A DNA stretch of 64,000 nucleotides from Monodelphis domestica (taxonomy: Eukaryota; Chordata; Mammalia; Didelphimorphia; Didelphidae), in assembly GCF_027887165.1 (NCBI RefSeq), contig NC_077234.1:247217658-247281657 (forward strand), read 5' to 3'. The stretch's first letter is position 1, and each line of letters begins with the position of its first letter. Made by a program: the position numbers and the translations under genes. Of the stretch, positions 46,001 through 57,714 are shown piece by piece. The notes below the pieces were generated by a model. It was not told the origin of the DNA and did not search any database. It saw only the letters and a list, made by a program, of their open reading frames with translations.

Positions 46001-48182
46001 CAATAGGGATAAACTAAAAGCCCTCCCAATAAGATCAGGAGTGAAACAAGGATGCCCATTATCATCTTTATTATTTAACATTGTTCTAGAAACACTAGCT
46101 GTAGCAATTAGAGAAGAAAAAGAAATTGAAGGTATTAAAATAGGCATTGAGGAGACTAGGCTGTCACTCTTTACAGATGACATGATGATCTACTTAAAGA
46201 ATCCTAGAGAATCAACCAAAAAGTTAGTCAAAATAATCAACAACTTTAGCAAAGTTGCAGGATACAAAATAAACCCACATAAGTCATCAGCATTTCTATA
46301 TAATTCCAACACAGTTCAGCAGCAAGAATTAGAAAGAGAAATTCCATTTAAAATCACGCTAGACTATATAAAATACTTAGGAATCTATCTGCTGAGACAA
46401 ACACAGGAACTATATTAACACAACTACAAAACACTTACCACACATTTAAAATTAGATTTCAACAATTGGAAAAACGTTGTCTGCTCATGGATAGGATGAG
46501 CTAACATAGTTAAAATGACCATCCTACCCAAATTAATTCACTTATTTAGTGCCATACCCATTGAACTACCAAAACACTTTTTTATTGAATTAGAAAAAAC
46601 CATAACTAAGTTCATTTGGAAGAACAAAAGATCAAGGATATCCAAGGAAATAATGGAAAAAAAAATGCGAAGAAGGAGGCCTTGCAGTCCCAGATCTCAA
46701 ACTATACTATAAAGCAGCGGTCATCAAAACAATTTGGTAATGGCTAAGAGACAGAAGGGAGGATCAGTAGAATAGACTTGGGGTAAGTGACTTCAGCAAG
46801 ACAGTCTATGATAAGCCCAAAGATCCCAGTTTTTGGGACCAAAACCCACTATTTGATAAAAACTGCTGGCAAAATTGGAAGACAGTATGGGAGAGATTAG
46901 GTTTGGATCAACACCTCACACCCTACACCAAGATAAAGTCAGAATGGGTGAATGACTTGAATATAAAGAAGGAAACTATAAACAAATTAGGTGAACACAG
47001 AATAGTATACTTGTCAGATCTTTGGGAAAGGAAAGACTTTAAAACCAAGCAAGACATAGAAAGAATCACAAAATGTAAAATCAATAATTTTGATTATATC
47101 AAATTAAAAAAAAAATATTTGTACAAACCTAACCAATTCAACCAAAAATAGAAGGGAAGCAATGAATTGAGAAACAATCTTCATAACAAAAACCTCTGAC
47201 AAAGGTCTAATTACTCAAATTTACAAAGAGCTAAACTAATTGTACAAAAAGTCAATGCATTCTCCAGTTGATAAATGGGCAAGGGACATGGATAGGCAGT
47301 TTTCAGATAAAGAAATCAAAACTCTTAATAAGCACATGAAGAAGTGTTCTAAATCTCTTATAATCAGAGAGATGCAAATCAAAACAACTCTGAGGTATCA
47401 CCTCACACCTAGCAGATTGGCCAACATGACAGCAAAGGAAAGTATTGAATGCTGGAGGGGATGTGGCAAAGTAGGGACATTAATTCATTGCTGGTGGAGT
47501 TGTGAATTGATCCAACCATTCTGGAGGGCAATTTGGAACTATTTCCAAAGGGCGCTACAAGACTGTCTGCCCTTTGATCTAGCCATAGCACTGCTGGGTT
47601 TTTACCCCAAAGAGATAATAAGGAAAAAGACTTGTACAAGAATATTCATAGCTGCACTCTTTGTGGTGGCCAAAAATTGGAAAATGAGGGGATGCCCTTC
47701 AATTGGAGAATGACTGAACACATTGTGGTATATGTTGGTGATGGAATACTATTGTGCTAAAAGGAATAATAAAGTGGAGGAATTCCATGGAGACTGGAAC
47801 AACCTCCAGGAAGTGATGCAGAGTGAGAGGAGCAGAACCAGGAGAACATTGTACACAGAGACTGATACATTGTGGTACAATCGAATGTAATGGACTTCTC
47901 CATTAGTGGCAACACAGTGATCCTGAATAATTTGGAGGGATCTGTGAGAAAGAACATGATCCACATTCAGAGGAAACACTGTAGACTGTAGGAGTAGAAA
48001 CATAGAAGAAAAACAATTGGGACATGGTTGGGGATGTAGACTCTAAATGAACATCCTAATGCAAACACCAACAACATGGAAATAGGATCTGATCACGTAC
48101 ACATGTAATACCCAGTACAATTGCACATCGGCTGTGTGAAGCATGGGGGTGGGGGGTGCAGGGGGAGAAATAATATGATTTT

Positions 48183-48945
48183 TAAAAATCAATTAAGTAA
48201 TTAATTTTTAAATTTTTATTTGGTCATTTCCAAACATTATTCACTGGAAACAAAGATCATTTTCTTTTCTTCCCCGCCCCCCCCCCCTCCCACCACCTTT
48301 TCCTCTCCCATAGCAGACGCACGATTCCACTGGTTATCACAAGTGTTCTTGACTCGAACCCATTTCCCTGTTGTTGGTATTTGCATTAGAGTGTTCATTT
48401 AGAGTCTCTCCTCAGTCATATCCCCTCAACCCCTGTAGTCAAGCAGTTGCTTTTCATCGGTGTTTTTACTCCCACAGTTTATTCTCCGCTTGTGGATAGT
48501 GTTTTTTAGATCCCTGCAGATTGTTCAGGGACATTGCATTGCCACTAATGGAGAAGTCCATTACTTTCGATTGTACCACAGTGTGTCAGTCTCTTTGTAC
48601 AATGTTTTCCTGGTTCTGCTCCTCTCGCTCTGCATCACTTCCTGGAGGTTGTTCCAGTCTCCATGGAATTCTTCCACTTTATTATTTCTTTGAGTACAAT
48701 AGTATTCCATCACCAACATATACCACAATTTGTCCAGCCATTTCCCAATTGAAGGGCATCCCCTCATTTTCCAATTTTTGGCCACCACAAAGAGTGCAGC
48801 TATGAATATTCTTGTACAAATCTTTTTCCTTATGATCTCTTTGGGGTACAAGCCCAGTAGTGCTATGGCTGGATCAAAGGGCAGACAGTCTTTTAGTGCC
48901 CTTTGTGCGTAGTTCCAAATTGCCCTCCAGAATGGTTGGATCAAT
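48183..48945 (-). mobile_element. L1 3' end nested in the 3' UTR of the sense L1
   Basis: The minus strand encodes the ORF2 C-terminus (48944-48561, LPFDPAIALLGLYPKE and CPSIGKWLDKLWY), then a 3' UTR ending in a C/G-rich run and a T-rich edge at the left. 'TATGATTTTT' flanks it at about 48173-48182 and 48948-48957 as a target-site duplication. The C-terminal frame is still open for 127 codons, so it is relatively young. Confidence 0.88.
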
Positions 48946-49010
48946 TATGATTTTTGTAACCAAGGAATAATGTTCTAAATTGACTAAATAAATTAATTTT
49001 TTTTAAAAAA

Positions 49011-50944
49011 AGTAAGAAGTAACAAAAGGAGAAGATAAGGATGTTTACATCATGAAGGTCAAGGAACTGGCTTGGAGAGAGTAGGGCTCAAGTTTATGTT
49101 TCAGACTTGACTTTTGTATACTGTAGCAGGTAATATTTCTTCTATCTTCCAGCAACAATATCTGGAAGTTCAAGAAAAATTGAGTCAGCATTTTTCTTAG
49201 CACAGAGACAGCAAAAAGCCTGAATGAGAAATTCTCTTGTCACTCTATATGTGTATACATTTATATATGTATGGAACTATCTATTTTTTAATCTATAAAG
49301 TTTAACAATGTAGTAGCAGAATCACCCTGTTTGTATATCCATTTGTCTTTTTTTTCCTTTTGGGCATTTAAAAAAGTTTTCTTGATTCTCTTCCCCTCTC
49401 AAATCTATCAATACCATTTAATATCCTCTTTTGTTATATAGGCAATTTTCTGTAGAATTTGGAAGTCAGATGTTTATTGGAGATATTAAGTGCAAATACT
49501 TTTCACAGTTTTTCTTCTAATTCTAGCCAAGTTTATTTTATTTGTGTAACATTTAAACACATTTCATAAAATCAGGATTGTCAGTTTTTAAAATAATCTA
49601 TGAGTCTGGTTATATATTCTTTCCTTCTTCATATGAAAATCATAGGTATCCATTAATCCATTCTCTATTTCTCTATCATTGTCTTCCTCTGTCACTGGTT
49701 CTCTGTCTCTGCTTTTCTATCAGTTTCTCTCCCAATACTTTTCATGTTTAGATAACTGTCCATTTAAACTGTTTTATGGTATACTATAGAAGTTCTCAAT
49801 TTTGGGGGGGGGTGTCAGGACCCCTATGTACTCTTAAAATTTTTGAGGACTTCTCACCCCAACATCACAAAGAGATTTTGTTTGTGTGGCTTATATTTAT
49901 TGTTGATTACTGTATTAGCTTTATCACAGACTCCTTGAAAGGGTCTCTGGAACATCCAGGGGTCCCTAGACCTCACTTTGAAGTCCTCTAATTCAAGGAC
50001 CTACTGCCTGTAACCTTTTCCACTCTCATTGCCTTCACATTGCTCTCTGAGAGTAGAAATTATAAAGCCAGGAGTGATCTACATTGGTAAGAAGATTGTG
50101 CTCACTAGTGGTTTGCTATACCAATGAAATAACATATATGGTCCCCCAAAATGGTTATGTAAATTGTTGATTAAACATTTTTCTCTAAGCTGCTTTATGG
50201 TATCCCAGCAGTACCTACAAGGAGTCACTATACAGATTATTTATGTTCTTATATTTATTGAACACTAGACTTCAGTATGCCTTTATTTCAAGGCTTTCCT
50301 TATCTGGTCTAATATGTAGCTCTAATTTTATATTTTTGTCTTAAACAGATATTTAAAAAATAATTATTATGATCTAATGTAGTTTGATAACCTGGAGTGT
50401 TTTCTTTCTTCCTATCTACATTTTCTTTTCATTATATTTCTTGATATTAATGACACTTAATTTCTTCAAATGGACTTTGTCATTATTTTCTCTAATTCTA
50501 TGAAATATCGCTTAGGTAACATAATTGTTATCATACAAAACTTCATCTCTCTTAAACTTTACTATCTCTTTCCTTCTTTACCCCCAACTCTGAACAGAAG
50601 TCTGTCATAGGGACACTTTGACATATGCTCCATTCTGATGACCAAAAAATGGGAAATGGATAAAAGAACAAATATAGATAAACCACCTTTTAGTATTTCC
50701 TAAGGAACTTTAATTGATAAAAACCAATGATCATAGTGCAGACCAAGGGAGTCAAGAAATTTTTTAGCTACCAAACTTGTTCTCTGTCTTAGAAATGTAA
50801 GGAAGAGTTTAGTGAATGGTATGCATCAACACTAGGATGGGTCAAAATGGTTTTGCTGATATTTACAGTTAAGCATGGCATAAGATTGCATGGCCAGATG
50901 GATAACCTTTAAGTCAGTAATAGAGTCATACTTTCTTAAATTGT
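49011..50944. other. Intergenic, one possible DNA transposon remnant
   Basis: Mostly unique AT-rich sequence. About 49785-49992 (GTCAGGACCCCTATGTACTC, 'AAGAGATTTTGTTTGTGTGG') resembles a widespread mammalian non-autonomous, hAT-like DNA element; family not certain. No gene supported. Confidence 0.45.
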
Positions 50945-51950
50945 TTTCCCTAGATCTCTTTTCTCGGGTCAGTTGTTTTTTTCAATGAGATATTTTATAT
51001 TTTCTTCTTTTGATTTTGTTTTATTGTTTTTTGATGTCTCTTGACATCTTTGGCTTATTATTGCCCATTTCTAATTTTTAAGAAATGATTTTCTTCTCTG
51101 AGCTTTTCAATCTCTTTTTCTATTTGATCATTCTGCTTTTAAAATTGTTATTTTCTTTTTGCATGACTTTCATTTATTTTCCCCATTTTTCCTCTGCTTC
51201 TCTTAATTGATTTTGAAATCCTTTTTGAGCTCTTCAAGATCCTGAGATCAATTCCTATTTTATTTTGAAGTTTTGCATGTATTTTCTTTGCTTTCACTGT
51301 TCCCTTTTGTATCTGTGCCTTGCTCTTCTTTATTTCTATAAACATTTTATATGGCTATGTGGGGTTTGTTTTTATTTTTGGATGTTTGCTCATTTTCCCA
51401 GCCAAATTTTTTTTTCTTGACTTTCACTTTTATCTTAAAGGTGGACTCATTTATTAAACTTCGGATTATCCTTGATGCTATCCTTAGTTCTGTTTCTAGC
51501 TTTCTCTAAGTTTCAGTTCTTCCAAGTGGTATGATGGCCTGTGGTCTTGGAGCTCTGAAGTCCCCTTCCCACTGCTGATTCAATCCCCCATCAGGACTGC
51601 TGAAGTCTTACAGACCTCATAGCACTATAAACTACCCTGTGCTGGGGCTCAGAGTCTGTAGTTTGTCTTGGGTCCAGGTTCATAATCTGACAGTACATGT
51701 GGGGTGGGCGGGCTGGACAGTACTCCTTGGGGTGGTCTCCTGTGCTCCACTCTGACCCCAGGCATCGGATCCTCGCTGCCTACCTTTCACGTTGTTTTCT
51801 GCATGAAAACTGTTTTGCTCTATCTACTTTTGGAACGTTCACTCCGGTGTTCATTTTGAAGTGTTATTTTAAGAGTAGTGGGAAAGGATTCGCATGGGGG
51901 CTCAAGCTTTTCTAGCTTCTACTCCACCATCTGGGTTCCACCCCCTGCGG
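50945..51950 (-). mobile_element. L1 5' UTR and ORF1 start, antisense
   Basis: The minus strand starts near 51950 with 'GGAACCCAGATGGTGGAGTA', passes through a GC-rich 5' UTR, and reaches a Lys/Glu-rich coiled-coil region about 51345-51000 (KKSKAQIQKG, KMGKINESHAK). ORF2 is absent. It looks like a different L1 subfamily from the copies at 12495 and 42354. Confidence 0.65.
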
Positions 51951-52454
51951 CAGTTCAGACGCAATTCCTTCTGGATACACTCAGCATTTCTCTTGAAGGT
52001 TGGTCTATTGGTTTAATGACAATTTAGACTATCATACTTGAAATCAAAATTCAAAATAACATCAAATTTAGTTCTAAGAGACTTCATTTTATGTAGTAAA
52101 TTGTCATTGATTACAGCTTAAAGCTAGGTTATTATAATTTTTCTCATATTGTTGTAATAACAGCTAATAAGCACATATCTTGTCCAGTTTAGAGAAAAAA
52201 TCAATTATTTAGAAATGTAGAGTAAACCCATTCTGGAGTTTCACACCTAAAGTGACTACATGATAGTTGATTCAAAAATCCCAGAAAAATGCTGACTACC
52301 TTAAGTCCCAGGCTAACAAATATTCCTACTACCTATTAATTCCCAAGGCAAAATAAAATCTTAAATCCAAGATCTGCTGTTACTAAGTTAGTTCAGAGAT
52401 ATGTTTAATAATACTATTTATCAACAAGTACAATTTCATACTTTTCATCAAGGA

Positions 52455-52636
52455 TGTCCAAATAATCTATGCTATGTATTGGTTCCAAGGCAGAAGAGTG
52501 GTAAGGGCTAGGCAATGAGAATTAAGACTTGACCAAAGACATGCAGCTCAGAAAGTGATTGAACTCATATTTGAACCTAGGATGTCCCATCTCTAAGCCT
52601 GGCTCTCAACCCACTGAACCACCTGGCTTCCCCTTT
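52455..52636 (-). mobile_element. Marsupial SINE1-type element, antisense
   Basis: 'TTGGTTCCAAGGCAGAAGAG', 'GGTAAGGGCTAGGCAATGAG', 'TTGAACCTAGGATGTCCC' and 'CCACTGAACCACCTGG' are the antisense SINE in order. More diverged than the copies at 1204 and 12764. Confidence 0.85.
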
Positions 52637-53808
52637 AGCTTTTCTTCAAGGTTCTATCCATTCTCTTATCTCTACTTGCTAAAGCCTTTTCTCCTTCTGT
52701 TTTTCTTAAGTAATACCAATTAATAACTAAACTTTTACTTCTGGAGTTGTGTAGTCTTACTTCAATTTAGGTGATTTAGCTACTAGTTTACCTAAACAAT
52801 TAAATTCTGTTGAATCACACCCAAGTCTCTAGATATCTCTGCAAAAGTGAAGGGCCAATTTACTCCAGACTGACTTCAAAATATAATGAGTCCTCTGGCC
52901 TCACTGCCTTAAGTGAGGTTGGCTAGATTTTTTGCTTCTCTTCAGGCACTTCAGGCTCTCTGTTTTTCAATCTCTGAATTCTGTAGTCATTTCCAGCATT
53001 CTGGCTCCAGCTTCAGGAGAGAAGATAGTCAAATCCGGCTCCCCTTCAGATTGCTAAAGGAAGAGACATCTTAGGGGAGCTAGAAACCCCCCTCATGTCC
53101 CTATCTCTAGCTGTTACACTGAAGACTTTGGGGAGCTTCTCCTTGACTTGGATGAAATCTAGGATTCTCTCTTTCTCAGTTGAATTATTATTTTGTTTCC
53201 AGTGGGAAAATGATTTAACTCTATATTATCTGGTGTATATTTTTCTATGTATACTTTCTCTGATTTCTACTTTACTGCTGATTTGGTTTCTTTGCAACTT
53301 CCTATGTGTGTTGATTGTGGAATTCATATTTAGTGAGAAGGGAGTCAAGCCCTCTATATAAAGCTTGGGGTCCTGCTCGTCCATTTAATGAAACAGAGAC
53401 CAGAAGTGAGATTGCACCTTGAAAAACATATCCCCATGACTAATAATACTTAAGGGAGCAGATCAACATAATTCGAACCTGGTATCCACTGTTTCTGGGG
53501 AGAGCAGAGTAGCCAAGCTTTGGGTTCCAACTTCTTGTGCTCTCCTCCTGGCAGGAATTGTCTTCCTTGGAAAAGGCAAGGGGGAGAAGAAGTGTCTTCT
53601 GCCTCCTTCTGAGCGAATGGCACACTGAGGACAGCACTTGCTACAAGTTCATTCAGTGGTTATAGAACATGGTCCCAAGTCCAAAAGCACACCTTGGACT
53701 CAGATTCCAGGTTCTCTGGCTTCTCAGGGCTTCCGTAAAGTCTGGCTTGCTGCACCATCCTGCCAGCAATTCTGGCTCCAAGGTCGCCATATTCTAACTT
53801 CCAGGACC

Positions 53809-53985
53809 ATGAAGGTGGTCTTTCTCCTTTTCATGATTGGGGCAGCCCATGAAAGAAGGAGGCGTCTCCCCTTCACTTGGGAAGGGAAAAAGAAGCCTCT
53901 CGGGGTGCCAAGTGTTGGGCAAAGTGGGCGTGTTCAGTCTCGCCTGGGTTATATAAAGTTAAAACCAGTGGCAACTTTTCTGTAA
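53809..53985 (+). CDS. Small ORF with signal-peptide-like start (doubtful)
   Basis: A 58-codon frame beginning MKVVFLLFMIGAAHERRRR, i.e. a charged residue, a hydrophobic core of about 10 residues and a small-residue region (GAA) before a basic stretch. The start context ACCATGA is acceptable. It could be a secreted microprotein, the first exon of a secreted protein, or chance. The rest (LPFTWEGKKK and onward) has no recognisable domain. Longer in-frame sequence runs upstream to 53638 without an ATG. Confidence 0.2.
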   Translation: MKVVFLLFMIGAAHERRRRLPFTWEGKKKPLGVPSVGQSGRVQSRLGYIKLKPVATFL

Positions 53986-55514
53986 TTCATGTCTATTATC
54001 CGTTGCATCCCGAGTCTATAAAGAAAGAGACACGTGAATGACTTGTACTATGCAGAAATGAACACAACAGCGAGTGGATCCTTCACTCTAAAATACCTGG
54101 CATTTGTTTATCCTTCCTTCAGTCTCCATCAGTTCTAAGGTAGAGCAGAGCTGCTCGCATTCTGGGACTGGGTCATTACTGAGTCTCGCATTGGCGATCT
54201 CCAAAGGCGCCTGCTACTCTTCTAACCAGCCATTGGCTTGTCTCGCCATCAAGAGACAAAGTCCCCTGTTGGGGACGACACTCGGTGACTTAAGTCGGAT
54301 GTAGATAGCTGATGAATTGTTTTCTACTTTTCTCCTGATCTAAGTCAATGGCTCTTTCACAATAGAGTGCTGTTTCCCACCCAGACAACTGGCTCTTTTT
54401 CCTTCTCACTTGGTTATTTCTATTGGATGTTTATGAGTATTTTTTTCCCTCCTCCTGGGAAAGTTGGCAGGCACCACAGCCTCTTAGAATTGATCTGTTC
54501 CAAGTTTCTGCTCGTGGTGGACTGTCTAGACCACCTTGTTTCTGATTCTTCTTGAAGATGTGGTGGTTGAGAGACCCTTTCGAGCCGGGGCTAGGCAGGA
54601 AAGAAAGAGGTCTGCATTTCCAGAGGTCTCCCAGGAAACAAGTCTCTTAGAAATGATCTTGGGACCAAGAATGGCTGATGGAAAGTTCTTGATGTGTGAA
54701 TTATCAGTGGGGCACATTATCAAACAAGCCACAAGCATTTATTAACTATGTCTACTGTATGCCAAGCCCTGTATTTATAAATTTTCATGAAGAGAAACAA
54801 TATCTGAGGAGAAAAAAAACCCCGCAATTATTTATTTACTTGTTTTTAATTCAGAACTAGATTATGGGAAATTCATTCATGCCTTCAGTAAGTTTTCTTA
54901 AAAGAATACAAACCAAGAAAGTATATGTTAAATGTCTCTGAAGGCCTGTGTGTTCTTTCTATGACTTGGGCATTGTTAGGTTTCTCTGAGACTGTTCTCT
55001 TGAAAGAGAATTGGTGGGGTGGGCGATAGAGTGAGACAGAAGGAGAGCTACAGAGACATACAAATAAAGCCACGTAGAGAGAGATAATAGTTTTTGTTCC
55101 CGAGAGACTCTTTTCTTGGAGTCTGAATTCCTTATCTCTTCAGATTGTGATTTAAATTATTTATCAGTCAAGAAAATTTAATGGGATATAATTATATTGC
55201 CTCTTTCTTACCTTATTTCTAAAGGCTCCAGAAAAGTCACTTAGAAATTCCAGATTTACTTGTATTTGCAAATTCATGCTGGTTGATGAAAACCAACAGA
55301 AAAATTGATTAAAATTTGGAGTTAATTATATAGTGAGTAATAGTAAAAGGTAATAAAATGGTACCATTACTGAATCTATCCTGCATTAGATCCTTTTTGG
55401 GGAAGATAGGGTTGGGGTTAAATACACTAATATAGAAAAGCAACCTTTTTTTCCATTGATTTTTTTCTCAGTTGTCAAATCTTTATTATCTTTGTAATCT
55501 CTTCTTGGGATAGT

Positions 55515-55800
55515 GATAGATAGCATTTGAATAGAGCTTTAAGGGTTGTAAAGCACCTTACAAATATCTCATTTTATTGCTGCTAAATGGAGCAATGGAT
55601 AGAATGCTGGACCTGGATTCAGGATAATCTGAGTTCAAATCCAGCTACAGACACTTATTAGCTATGGGACCCTGGGCAAATCACTTGATCTCTCTAAGCC
55701 TCAGATTCCTAATCTGCAAAATGGGGACAATAATAGCATGTACCTCCTAGAATTATTATGAAGACAAACGAGAAAATGTTTTAATTTTGGGACTACAGGA
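55515..55800 (+). mobile_element. MAR1-type CORE-SINE (with a MIR antisense scrap on its left)
   Basis: 55575-55800 reads 'GGAGCAATGGATAGAATG', 'CTGAGTTCAAATCCAGC', 'ACCCTGGGCAAATCACTTG', 'CTGCAAAATGGGGACAATAA' in sense order. 55515-55570 ('GGGTTGTAAAGCACCTTACA') is an antisense MIR-like scrap. Confidence 0.8.
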
Positions 55801-57009
55801 TTGTCACTGAATCTTCAAAGCAATTAAAAAAATTTTTAATTAAAAAGTATGTAAATGCATAAAAGACAACATCTTGGGAAATGGGGTGGATATGGCTTTT
55901 AGATAATCTCGAAAATCAGACAAATATGAGTTAGACCTTGTCTCAGGCAATTTAGTTTAATTTAGACCATTCTTGCCCAATAAATATTTCCTATAACTCT
56001 ATTGGATAAAATGTGACCTTCTTACAAAGCTTCATTCATTTAGCTTAATACCTTTAAATATATCTAGAATGCCTGACTACGATAATTTTGTGATTGGTAA
56101 GATTTTATAATTTACATAAATGAATTGATCTGATCCTTTCTTTAAAGTAGACAGGAGAGAGATGGAAATCAGATGAAGGCCAGACTGCCTCTATCCATAT
56201 CCCAATCATGAGGAAAATGACCATAAGGTTAGGATATTGTACACTTAAGCACATTGGAAGTTATAACGCTGAGAACAATAGGAAACATAAAAAGTTTTTT
56301 TTCAAGACCTTTAGACAAGGATATAAATGATTAGCTGTGATGGTAATCAGTTCTTCAGTTTGGTTTAGGGACTAAACCATCTCTTCTCATTTCATAGTTA
56401 TCAAGTCTTATTTTCTTCATGAAAAAGTAGTCATATGGAGAAAAAATTCAGAATATGGACAAAAGGTGAGAAAAGTTTTCTTTCAGATATTTCAAAGGGC
56501 TGCCATCATATTTGTTATAGATCTTGGTTCCAGTTCTCTATAGAGAAGCTCTTTTGTGGTCTCACCCATCAAGTTCTGATTCTGTTAACCTGTCCCCAAA
56601 TGGCAGTGTGATATTTGGAAACATGAAAATGTAGTAAGTGCCTACAGTATGCAGAGTACCTGCCAGGGGAGATGTAAACTTTAGAAAAATATAGAACACA
56701 GAACCTTAGAATTTGGTGTCTTTCACCAGCTCATCTTTGGCCTGTTTCATCATCTCTTCTACCCACCAACCCACTTGTTCAACTTGCTTAGTACTAATTG
56801 TTCCACTTCCCTTACCTGTTCTTACCACTAATCTCCTTCCTTCTCCTCCTTAAGTATGCCTTTTCTGGAGTCCTTAATCCTCCTCAATCTTCCTGAATTC
56901 TTTTATATAACCTTGTCCTTATCCTGCTTTCCTTTCAACCTAGAAGTTGAATCTGGACCAGTATTTGGGTCCTAAAAATGGATCTTTAATTTCTTCACAA
57001 TTCTGCAAT
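55801..57009. other. Intergenic, no gene seen
   Basis: Unique AT-rich sequence. A C/T-rich portion at about 56740-56960 may be an old LINE remnant, but no diagnostic motif was found. Confidence 0.4.
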
Positions 57010-57700
57010 TCAACATGCAGAGAATGAAATGCATTTATTAAGTGCTGAATGTATGCAAAGTATTGTGCCCACCCCCATAGATACAAACAGAAAAGTGAGA
57101 CATTCTCTATTCTCAAAGAGCTTACACTCTAATGGGATAAATGACAAGTAAAGGAGATTTTGATTCAAGTCAAATGGAAAGGTCTAGTGGTTTGGGGGGT
57201 ATATTGCAAAGCTTATGGTGATGCACTTTCTTTAGAGTCACTTCCATGAATAAAACTGTAGAATATTCTGATACTGAACCATTAGGCATTGCCAAAGACA
57301 TAAGAGTAGAAAAGAACACAATGTGTGTTCAAAAGGTAAAGAATCGTATGGTTTGAGTAGAGTATAGAAGATGAGAAGATGATAATATAAAATAGTAGGA
57401 TAGGATGATACCAAATTTTGTGGAGCTTTGAATGTCAAGGCAATTAATTTGTTTTCCTTGGTAGGCAACAGGGAAGCCACAGGACATTTCTGAGGAGAAG
57501 AATAAAATTTCCAGTATTATGGGTAAGAAATGGTATGAAGGATGTATTGGAAATGGGGGGAAAGTAGAAGTAGTAGGAGTATCTGGAAGCCATACCTATG
57601 ATAATCATAGCTAATATTTATATAGCACTGTTAGGTTTCCTAAACACTATACATATGTTAACTCATTTGATCCTCACAACAAGCCTCTAATGAAGGAGGG
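57010..57700. mobile_element. Old interspersed repeat debris, with antisense MIR at right
   Basis: 57010-57170 ('CATTTATTAAGTGCTGAATG', 'CTCAAAGAGCTTACACTCTA') and 57420-57590 ('AGGCAACAGGGAAGCCAC') match words of abundant but here unclassified mammalian repeats. 57595-57700 ('TGTTAACTCATTTGATCCTC') is antisense MIR. Confidence 0.45.
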
Positions 57701-57714
57701 TTTTTTTTGGATTA

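Larger units (their letters stand above)
42354..49010 (+). mobile_element. Nearly full-span L1, sense, inactive, with nested L1
   Basis: Starts GGGGGGTGGAGTCAAGATGG, a typical L1 5' end. The 5' UTR carries three 72-bp monomers. ORF1 is damaged and lacks its C-terminal half: sequence passes from RRDNLRIIGLPEDHDK at about 43740-43810 straight into the inter-ORF region. ORF2 runs from about 43998 to the stop at 47889: endonuclease (VIITLNVNGMN), RT 45363-46418 ([17 protein letters not shown]), and C-terminal domain 47240-47713. It has several stops and a roughly 100-bp insertion near 45803-45905. The 3' UTR is split by an antisense L1 at 48183-48945, and its tail resumes to about 49010. Confidence 0.93.
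51951..55514. other. Intergenic, mostly unique sequence
   Basis: No firm gene. A SINE lies at 52455-52636 and a small candidate ORF at 53809-53985. Two TATA-like words (TATATAAAG near 53356 and TATATAAAG near 53951) occur in a moderately GC-rich segment of 53440-54740. An L2/MIR-like piece (AGCATTTATTAACTATG) lies near 54734. Confidence 0.4.
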
